Source: Actinernus sp. WN-2022 (taxonomy: Eukaryota > Cnidaria > Anthozoa > Actiniaria > Actinernidae). Taken from it: a stretch of DNA of 64,000 nucleotides. Below the pieces are notes generated by a model that was not told where the DNA came from, made no database searches, and worked only from the letters and a program-made list of their open reading frames with translations. The stretch lies in the NCBI GenBank assembly GCA_030867875.1, contig JAOWCC010001634.1:5193877-5257876 (forward strand), written 5' to 3'. Shown piece after piece: positions 56,561 to 64,000 of this stretch. The first letter of the stretch is position 1, and each line of letters begins with the position of its first letter. The position numbers were made by a program, and so were the translations under genes.

Positions 56561-57512
56561 AAACGCAGAGGTCCCAAGAACCTGGAGGGTTTAATGTCCC
56601 AAGTGAGGGGGATAGGCCTAGTCCAGAATTACCCTCTAATTCTAGCTCTAGTCACATAGTTAATGATAATGCTTGTCAGAGCAGTAATTTGCATGTGGGA
56701 TCGGGAGGGAAAGTAGCATTGCAAATCGCGCAGGGTATTATTCGAGGGGGCGCGCAGTACAGAGCCAGGCTTTTGTTTGACGCGGGTAGTCATCGCTCGT
56801 TTATCACAACCGCAGCGGCGGGTCACGCGAAACTTCCTGTGATACGACAGGAATGGCTCGGTATCAACACATTTGGTCAGTGCGCGCAAAACGAGTCGGA
56901 ATTGCGTGACGTAGTAGAGATTGTTGTATGTCCAGTAAGTGATAGAGTGGATAAAGAGATAAGGATCGATTCGAGGCGTACGTAGTGCCCGAGATATTGA
57001 TAATCCCGAATGGTCATGTAGAATTGGCAAGGAACCAATATCCGCACCTCAAGGGTTTATGGTTTTCCGATGTAAACACTAAGAACGGCGCGCTAAAAAT
57101 CGACATTTTAGTGGGAGCGGATTATTTGTGGGACTTTCAAAAAGGGTGCACTATTAGAGGTAGGTGCGACGAGCCGGTCGCTGTAGAGACGGAGCTCGGC
57201 TGGGTGCTTTCAGGGCCAATGAAAGTGCCGGTAAGTGATTGTGATCGCGTGAACGTTAATTTTGTTGGGATTTCGCAGGAAAGTGAAACCATTTTAGCTG
57301 GGCAGGTAAATAAGATTTGGGACCTGGAAACTCTAGGGATTAGAGACGTGGAACGAGATGTGTATGAGGAGTTTAAAGAAACTATAGAGTTTACAGGTGA
57401 GAGGTATTCGGTAAAACTGCAGTGGAAAGAGGGGCACCCAGAATTGCCCACTAACTACACTACGAGTCTGCGCCGCCTGAAGTCACAAGAAAGTAAACTG
57501 GCAGCTAACTAG
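56500..57512 (+). pseudogene. BEL-2 protease and linker to RT
   Basis: GRHHVSICEG continues the zinc region. The protease core reads ARLLFDAGSHRSFITTAAAG (about 56764), with Asp-Ala-Gly in the active site in place of Asp-Ser/Thr-Gly. After a frame change at 56985 the DUF1758-type region follows (LKIDILVGADYLWDF, ETELGWVLSGP), then the pre-RT segment (WKEGHPELPTNYTTSLRRLK) up to a TAG at 57510. Confidence 0.85.
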
Positions 57513-58400
57513 CCTGAAGTACTAACAGAGTATTCCTCCATAATACAGGAGCAGCTGAAGGATGGCATGATCGAAGAAGTAGCGTAATTAGAGAAGGGTA
57601 AGAAAGAGCATTATTTGCCGCATCAAGCCGTTGTAAGGAAAGATGCCAAGACCACAAAGGTCAGAATTGTTTATGACGCGTCCGCGCGCGAAGGTAAAAA
57701 AAGCGCCTCTTTAAACGATTGTTTACACGTAGGGCCGTCGTTAACACCCTTACAATACGAGATTTTACTGAGGTTTAGAGAAAACAGAGTGGTTCTTGTA
57801 GGCGACATAGAGAAAGCCTCTCTAAACATTGAAGTGGACAAATGTGATCGTGATTGTTTGCGTTTGCTGTGGGCGGAGAACCTTGATGACAGCTCATCAA
57901 TAAAAGTATTTAGATTTTGTCCAGTTGAACTCATCGCCATTCCTTTTGAACGCCACACTGAGGCACCACATAAGTAAGTATGTGAACGCGGATCCTGAGT
58001 TCGCGGAGAAGTTAGAGCGCTCATTTTATGTTGATGATTTAGTTACAGGAGGAAAGGGACGACAGAAGTAGTGGACTTGTACCGTAAGGCGAGCGACAGA
58101 ATGCTTGAAGGGGGATTTAAACTCCGAAAATGGCTCACCAACGACCCCGAGGTAAGGTTAGCTATCTTAGAAAGCGAAGATTGTAAGAGTGAGAGCGAGG
58201 GGCAGGTTCGCGAAGAAGATGCCAGTTACGCACAATCCTCGGTAGGTATGGAGGTGGGCAGTAAAGAACAGAAAGTGCTAGGCCAAAAGTGGGATTTTGA
58301 GTCGGACGAGATTAGTTTTGATTTTAATGCAATAGCAGAGCGCGCCAAGGGACTGCCAGCAACCAAACGCAACACCTTACGCCTGTTAACAGGAGTGTTT
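57513..58400 (+). pseudogene. BEL-2 reverse transcriptase
   Basis: HYLPHQAVVRKDAKTTKVRI, VYDASAREGKKSASLNDCLH and the motif A segment VGDIEKASLNIEV (Phe to Ser after the Ala) are in one frame. Motif B is lost to a frameshift and stop near 57975. The catalytic YVDD box survives in another frame at 58028-58039 (FYVDDLVTGG). The connection segment (GGFKLRKWLTNDPEVR, EQKVLGQKWDF) follows from 58071. Confidence 0.87.
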
Positions 58401-59110
58401 TGACCCTCGGCCCAGTGACGGTACGTATCAAAATGTTATTTCAAGAGGCTTGCAAAGATGAGATAGGCTGGGACGATGCGTTACTAGGTAACGTGAAGCG
58501 CGGGGTAGAGGCGTGGATCGAGGACATGGTGAGTTGTCGTAGTATCAGTGTTCAACGCTGTCTTTATCAGAACGTCAGAGAGGAAGTGTTTGAGTGTTCC
58601 CTGCATGGTTTCGCAGACGCCAGTAGAAAGGCCTATTGCGCTGTTGTGTACATGGTGTACAGCACTAGTACAGGTACGTATGCTAGAATGATGACATCTA
58701 AAACACGAGTTGCACCGCTGAAGGAGCTGACCATCCCTCGACTTGAGCTAATGGGTGCGCGCATATTGGCTCAGCTTATGTGTACGGTGAAGGGTGCGCT
58801 TGCATCACAGGTGAGTATCGGGCAATCACGATATTAGCTCGATAGCATGACAGCCCTGTACTGGATTGCGAACCGCGGTGAGTGGAAGCAATTTGTACGC
58901 AACCGGGTGAATGAGGTACTAGAGTTGAGTGATAAGAGTGCTTGGGGTCACGTTCCAGGGGAGGAGAACCCAGCAGATTTGGGGTCGCGCGGGGTGCGCC
59001 TCGCAACTAAAAGAGAGCGAGCTGTGGTGGAAAGGGCCGCCATGGCTGACACAGGAAGAAGACTGCTGGCCAGAACAGGAACCAATAATAGCAAACAGCG
59101 AGAGTAGGGA
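58400..59110 (+). pseudogene. BEL-2 RNase H domain
   Basis: VTVRIKMLFQEACKDEIGWD, HGFADASRKAYCAVVY (first Asp), LTIPRLELMGARILAQL (Glu) and TALYWIANRGEWKQFVRNRV are recognisable, the last after a stop near 58836. GEENPADLGSRG marks the following conserved segment. Confidence 0.86.
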
Positions 59111-59332
59111 AGAGGAGAAAAAGGCCGCAGTGATGACAGTTGAGGTGAGTGTTAACCTGAGACTAGACAGGGTGATCGACATTAAGAATTACAGCCACAC
59201 TATTAAGTTGTTTAGAGTGACAGCGTGGGTCAAACGTTTCTGTGACAATGCGCGCAAACAAAGAGAGAAAGAGAGCCGTCAAAACGACTCACAGTCCGAG
59301 AGATAAGAGAGGCGCATAACGACTGGATTGTA

Positions 59333-60590
59333 GTGGCGCAAACACAGCCCAAGAAGCAGCGCAACTACGAACAACTGCAGGCCAGGTTTGGAATTGCAGA
59401 AGACAACAAGGGCCTGCTGAGATGCAAGGGGAGGCTAGATAATGCCGACCTGCTGGCGGAGGCCAAAGAGCCAATCATCCTCCCAAAGGATCACCAGCTG
59501 ACGCATTTGTTGATTCAGGTGTGTCATGAAAACGTACATAACATGGGGGTAAGAGGTACCTTGGCAGAGTTGTGGACGAGATTTTGGGTTCCAAAGGGGA
59601 GGCAGGTTGTGAAATAGTTACTGAAACAGTGTGTCGTGTGCAAGAGAGTAGAAAGTAGGCCATATCCAGCACCACCGTACCAACCGCCAAAATGCTAGAT
59701 TTGCGGGTACAGCAGGCAGCGCCGTTTTCGAAGGTAGGAGTGGATTTCGCCGGGCTGCTGTTCGTGTAAAATAGAGGGGGTATGTCTAAGGTGTATATTG
59801 CGCTTTTTTCTTGTTGTGTCACGAGAGCTATACACTTACAACTGGTACAGGATCTATCGGTAGATACCTTTAGGCTCTGTCTGAGGAAATTCACGGCAAG
59901 GAGGGGGGGCACCTGACCTGATAGTATCCGACAACGCCCAGATCTTCAAAGCCATCCAGAAAGAAGTAAAGCAGCTGTATGAACACCCAGAGGTAAGAGC
60001 AGACCTTGATAGACAGAGAATAGAATGGCGCTTCAATCTAGAGAGAGCTCCCTGGTAGGGAGGGTTTTATGAGAGAATGGTAGGTAGCGTGAAGAAATGC
60101 CTGAAGAAAGTGATAGGTAATGCTAGATTGACTCTCGATGAGCTAGCAACAGTCCTAGTGGAGATAGAGTGTACGCTGAATTCTAGACCACTGATGTACG
60201 AGTACGACGAACCAGGTGAGGAGGTATTGACACCATCGCACTTGATATACGGCAGACGTATCAGTTCCATGCCAGATGAGCCAGACTAAGGAGATGAAGG
60301 TGAGTATGACTGCACAAGGAGGTATCGTTATCTGTGTACTAAGTTAGAGCACTTTTGGCAAAGATGGAAAAGGGAGTACCTCGTCGATCTAAGAGAGACA
60401 CATCACAGATCAGTCACAGTAGCAGGTAGGAAGGCTCAAGTAGGGGATGTTGTACGGGTTGACGGAGAGGGAACGAAGCGAGGTAGCTGGAAGACTGCTA
60501 TAGTCGAGGACTTAGTTAAAGGAAGAGACAACGAGATTCGCGGTGCGAGAGTGAGAGTGAGAGATTACTAAGGGTAAACCAGTTCACTTA
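59333..60590 (+). pseudogene. BEL-2 integrase and C-terminal DUF5641-type domain
   Basis: The zinc-binding part reads LLIQVCHENVHNMGVRGT (His, His) and, after a stop at 59615, LKQCVVCKRVE (Cys, Cys). The first catalytic Asp is in KVGVDFAGLL (about 59728), the second in VSDNAQIFKAI (about 59929), and the Glu region is ARLTLDELATVLVEIECTLN with SRPLMYEYDEP (about 60121). The DUF5641-like tail (HFWQRWKREYLVDLRETHH, AQVGDVVRVDGEG) ends near 60570. Multiple stops (for example TAG replacing Trp in the APW-GGF block at 60056) disable it. Confidence 0.88.
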
Positions 60591-60810
60591 TCTAGACCAG
60601 TTCAGAAGTTATACCCTATAGAGATTAATGCGACTACGCCCGATGTAACGAGAATGTGTGCTAGAAACGTCGGACATGCAGCAGGTGCTACGCCACGCGC
60701 ACGCTCGCAACGCGCAGCCGCACTAGACGCAACGTGGAGAAATAGGGAAATGGTACACAGCGCATCGGATGAAGAATCCGACGGTTAAGTCTTGGACTCT
60801 TGCTTAGTCC

Positions 60811-60823
60811 AGGGAGGGGGGAG
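60811..60823 (+). other. BEL-2 polypurine tract
   Basis: AGGGAGGGGGGAG directly precedes the 3' LTR start TGTCGG. Confidence 0.85.
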
Positions 60824-61162
60824 TGTCGGATATATTTGTCATAAGACCGGTAACGGCACGTATTATGTAGATATCAGCCGCATAAAAGAAGCCATTGTTA
60901 ATTGGATAAGCTGTTTAATCTTGTATCCGCAGGCGGCATGATTAAGTTGCACGCCAAGAATTATGTTTAGCCTGTAATATGAGTCGTAATTAGCTTGTCA
61001 ATCAAATACATGTAAACCTTAGATGTTTTAGCGAGGTCAAAACGGGAAGGAGATCAGATTGTAATAGACCGTTGACGAATAAAGAGCGTGAAGTTGCAAC
61101 AAAGATTGGTGTGGTGCTTGGACTCTTGGGTTTGTAGAAGTGTAGCGGGAGAATCTGCAACA
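60824..61162 (+). repeat. BEL-2 3' LTR, 339 bp
   Basis: Starts TGTCGGATATATTTGTCA and ends ATCTGCAACA. It differs from the 5' LTR by single-base changes (for example ATTACG/ATTATG, TCATAATT/TCGTAATT) and one extra A. Confidence 0.94.
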
Positions 61163-61960
61163 GATTCTACCTTCATCATTCCACACTTCACTGAAGAGTC
61201 TGCAATCAGGTCCCTCCCACTCAGCGTCGCTTCAGGATTTGATGGCATTAGCTCTCCTCTTCTCAAGCTTATTGCTCCAAAGGTGTAAGCTAGTCTATCT
61301 AAAGTATTAAATTGCAACTGCAACTGTGTATTGAAGAGCAACTGTGCACGTGTCCTATATTGTGGTGTAGGGGCTATCCAGGATATACGCAGTGTATCCA
61401 CTTCGGTCGTGATAGCAGTGTATCTCTGGGTGCATGTGCGGTGTCTGTCTCGGAAGTGATCACCGTCGATTTTTGCGTGTGTCGTCTATTTTTCTGACGG
61501 ATATTATTGTATTATAGTAGTGTTTCTTGTTTGTGTGTGGGTAACACTGCTGCCCACCATTGCCGACCAATATCTATGCTTCCATTTATATCCATGCAAG
61601 ATCCTTTAAAGACACGTGTGTACCCATTTAATGCAATGCTTACGCTCTTACCGACTAATCAACTCTACCCAGTCCGGATTCCGCCCTCTCCACTCTTGTA
61701 ACACCATCCTAGTCAAGATGACAGATGAGTGGCTTGAAGCCACTGACAAATTACTATTCCCAGGCGTGTTTTCCTTGATTTTCGCAAGGCATTTGACAAT
61801 ATTAATCACGAGCTATTGCTTGACAAACTCACTGTATAATTTAATGGACTCTCATCGCTCTCTATAAGTTGGTTCAAGAGCTCAACCAGGCTCCGCGCTC
61901 TGATCCAGTCCTGATCAAATCCTGTGTTTTCTATTCAATTTTCAATGTCTAATTACACTC
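61163..61960 (+). pseudogene. LINE RT relic beside BEL-2
   Basis: After the GATTC duplication the sequence reads TFIIPHFTEESAIRSLPLSV, ASGFDGISSPLLKLIAPKV (the KASGPDGI-type finger block). After about 220 bp of unrelated sequence come RPISMLPFIS, then NQLYPVRIPPSP overlapping YPSQSGFRPLHS-type sequence, CNTILVKMTDEWLEATDKLL, and a shifted motif A region near 61770-61830. This is a Jockey/CR1/L2-group RT in at least four broken pieces. Whether BEL-2 inserted into this LINE cannot be settled: the left flank before 55051 does not clearly continue it. Confidence 0.75.
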
Positions 61961-61964
61961 CTGA

Positions 61965-62925
61965 TAATGGCTCTCGTGCATTATTGGGGACTGCACATGA
62001 ATCCCTCATGATGACCACGTAAAATGGCGGTACCTTCTCCAAACTGAAAACAATTGAATTCAGCAGAGGTCACCTAATGAGACCTCATCAATATATAACT
62101 GTAATACAGCTATAGTGTAGTCTAAAGGGAAATATAAAATTGGCTGAGTGCGGGGAAAAACCATTCGACGATTCAATATCTCGACTATGGCTCCTTAACT
62201 AAAAGAAAACGTAGGAAAAAAATATTTCACTTCAAGTGAGACTATGATCAAATTTTGGCATATCAATGTTTTCTCGTATTCATAAAGTAGAGTTGCTATA
62301 TATTATTACCAGTTCAGACCGTTTTTCAATGCGACGACGGGAAGTCTTATTTATCTTGAATCTTCAGTAAACGTCCGCCGTTACGCGAACGTGTTCCTGT
62401 TGGCGAGGAAGGCCTAGTCATTTTTTAGCGTACGTGACGTCATAAACTTAACACAACAATACGTGGGAATACTTTTCGGATACAAACCTTCACGCGAACT
62501 AATATGTGTAGCAAGAAAGTGTACCATTTTTCCGCAAAGAAAACGTTTTGAATAGAAATATGCCTTCCAGTTTGTGCATTGTACAGGACTGTAGCAATTT
62601 AACGAACTACAAAGCTGGCATTTCGCTACATTCAAGCCTTCTAGTTGAGTACCGTACGAGCAGCCGTGTGATTATAATCAGAGAATAAGATTTGTATTAA
62701 TTATCTTCAAGCCTCAAGGATGGCTTGTGTATGTTTTGGTCGTTTTGAGGACAGAAGCTTCTCCAAAATTGTTTGTGTCACATGGAATAGCCGGTAAGAT
62801 CGTACCAGAGTCAACTATAAAAGTTCGGAAGATGGCCTGAGAACATAGTTTGTCATATTGCTGTTTCCTATAAACAGATAAACCTAGAGATGTTTAGTAT
62901 GCCTTTCACTTTACGACCTTGACTA
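61965..62925. other. Gene-free stretch
   Basis: No supported gene or repeat. Confidence 0.5.
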
Positions 62926-62930
62926 AAACT

Positions 62931-63124
62931 ACACACGAGTGAACACGAGTGAACACGAGTGAACACGAGTGAACACGAGTGAACACGAGTGAACACGAGT
63001 GAACACGAGTGAACACGAGTGAACACGAGTGAACACGAGTGAACACGAGTGAACACGAGTGAACACGAGTGAAAAAGATGGTAAAACAGGTGAACACGAG
63101 TGAATAAAAGGAGAACACGAGTGA
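62931..63124. repeat. 10-bp minisatellite (GAACACGAGT)n
   Basis: Thirteen perfect tandem units from 62941 to 63070, preceded by one variant unit (ACACACGAGT), with three more scattered units up to 63124. The repetitive minus-strand open frames across it (SLVFTRVHSC repeats) have no support as proteins. Confidence 0.97.
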
Positions 63125-63129
63125 AAATT

Positions 63130-63440
63130 CAATAAGTTTAGATTAACTTAGCGATAACCCATCTTTTCAGGTCGGACCATTAGAAAAATAAAGGGGGTGG
63201 GGGTTTGGACATTACGTTTGAAAGTGATTGGCAGGTAAATTACTGATAACATACTTGAAATTTCACCCGTGATTTTTCTCACATTAGAAAAGCTTTCAAT
63301 TCTGTTTGTTTTGAGGTTTTATCGAGAAAATACTTGAGAAACATCCAGTGCCTAGCCAGACTTGAGAGAAAAGCAGGTAGTCTAAAGCAGATTTTAAGCC
63401 AAATGCTCCGAGTCCCTACTCTCCCCCGAGTGTATGTATA
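63130..63440. other. Gene-free stretch
   Basis: Nothing recognised. Confidence 0.5.
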
Positions 63441-63442
63441 GG

Positions 63443-63565
63443 AAATCATATGGTTTCGAGTGAAATTCGGGATAAGTTTTCAAAGAGTATCAAAATTGCA
63501 CGGAGCTCTTTGAAAACTCACAAGTTCGAATTTATCCCGAATTGCACGAGACTACCATATGATTT
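63443..63565. repeat. Foldback element, about 123 bp
   Basis: AAATCATATGGTTTCGAGTG, AAATTCGGGATAAGTTTTCA and AAGAG are mirrored by CTCTTTGAAAACTCACAAGT, GAATTTATCCCGAATTGCAC and GAGACTACCATATGATTT. Arms are about 45-55 bp with small indels. Confidence 0.85.
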
Positions 63566-64000
63566 CATTTTAATCATGGCTCTACAAATTTACTTGAATC
63601 TTCGGGCGATCTTCGGAAATTTTGGAACAATTAAAGCACCGTTTATGAAGTAATAATGCTACAGTATCTGAAATGTTAATGTTTAGTACTGTCAAATTAA
63701 TTTATATGGTTAGACGTGTTTTTGCCGTAACCACAGCGCAGCATAATCAGTTTTAAGCATTCGGAAATGTTCGGAAACACTTCGGAAATTTTCGAAAAAT
63801 AATCGGGAAAAATCCCTTTACCAAAACATGACTGTGAACAACTTTGTGCACTTCGATTTCATTCTGGAGCTTTTGTTTTCGATTTATAGATTGTCAAATT
63901 CCTGATTTGGAGTGCAATTTCAACCAAACAGTGCAATTTGGTATAAATTGTACTGCTCTCAGGCAATCAGAATCGAGAAATTTTGTTGAGTATATGATTA

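Larger units (their letters stand above)
55056..61162 (+). mobile_element. Complete but degenerate BEL/Pao LTR retrotransposon (BEL-2)
   Basis: A 6,107-bp element with perfect 5-bp target duplication GATTC (55051-55055 and 61163-61167), 338/339-bp LTRs, primer site, gag, protease, RT, RNase H, integrase and polypurine tract in BEL/Pao order. The LTRs differ at about eight places by eye, so it is moderately young. Yet the coding region has many stops and shifts, suggesting it was mobilised in trans or copied from an already defective master. Confidence 0.94.

Noticed and set aside
29527..61162. An endogenous retrovirus with envelope
   Set aside because: Neither BEL element has an open frame between integrase and 3' LTR that could be an envelope; the domain set is BEL/Pao.
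62868..63132. Overlapping minus-strand frames with SLVFTRVHSC repeats as a repetitive protein
   Set aside because: They are the 10-bp minisatellite read in three frames; there is no non-repeat coding sequence.

Overview
This is a eukaryotic window: A+T-rich, gene-poor, with GT-AG style splice signals, poly-C/G tracts, minisatellites and a dense layer of decayed transposons. The mixture (BEL/Pao LTR elements, PIF/Harbinger, L2/CR1-like LINEs, a tRNA-headed SINE, many palindromic MITEs, and a single-exon class A GPCR with a degenerate NPxxY) fits an anthozoan cnidarian, most likely a stony coral. That placement is inference; nothing here names a species.

Layout. 1-5.5 kb: an exon-like fragment, a 64-bp minisatellite abutting a LINE reverse-transcriptase relic, a possible Mutator-like transposase relic and a 366-bp TIR element. 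5.5-14 kb: a tRNA-headed SINE, several palindromic or TIR mini-elements, a truncated L2/CR1-like LINE interrupted by a 167-bp MITE, and a cluster of diverged duplicated segments. 14-24 kb: a 258-bp foldback repeat, a 900-bp poly-G-capped TIR element and a candidate TATA promoter with splice donor on the minus strand. 24-28.5 kb: a LINE tail, then a PIF/Harbinger transposase split by a 1,103-bp TIR element with target duplication, and followed by a second poly-C-capped element. 29.5-35.7 kb: a complete BEL/Pao retrotransposon on the minus strand (LTRs, 5-bp target duplication ATTGG, tRNA-Tyr primer site, a 1,227-codon gag-protease-RT-RNase H frame, integrase in another frame). 36-40 kb: another poly-C-capped element, a LINE C-terminus with a (TGTC)n tail, and foldbacks. 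40.9-41.9 kb: the only intact host-type gene, a 342-residue GPCR on the minus strand. 44.2-45.5 kb: a TTAA-flanked TIR element carrying three CRE palindromes. 46.2 kb: a near-perfect 171-bp palindrome. 50.9-53.2 kb: two LINE pieces in opposite orientations. 55.1-61.2 kb: a second BEL element (plus strand, 339-bp LTRs, target duplication GATTC, same tRNA-Tyr primer site), heavily frameshifted. 61.2-64 kb: a LINE relic, a 10-bp minisatellite and a foldback.

The genes do not form a pathway. The window is best read as intergenic sequence around one receptor gene, built by successive nested insertions. Several can be dated relative to each other because insertions interrupt older coding sequence and carry target-site duplications. 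The least explained material is a family of poly-G/C-capped TIR elements with an internal CCCTAAAAGG motif, seen three times, and the set of long foldback repeats. I found no convincing evidence for a new multi-gene system. All alignments were made by eye without database searches.
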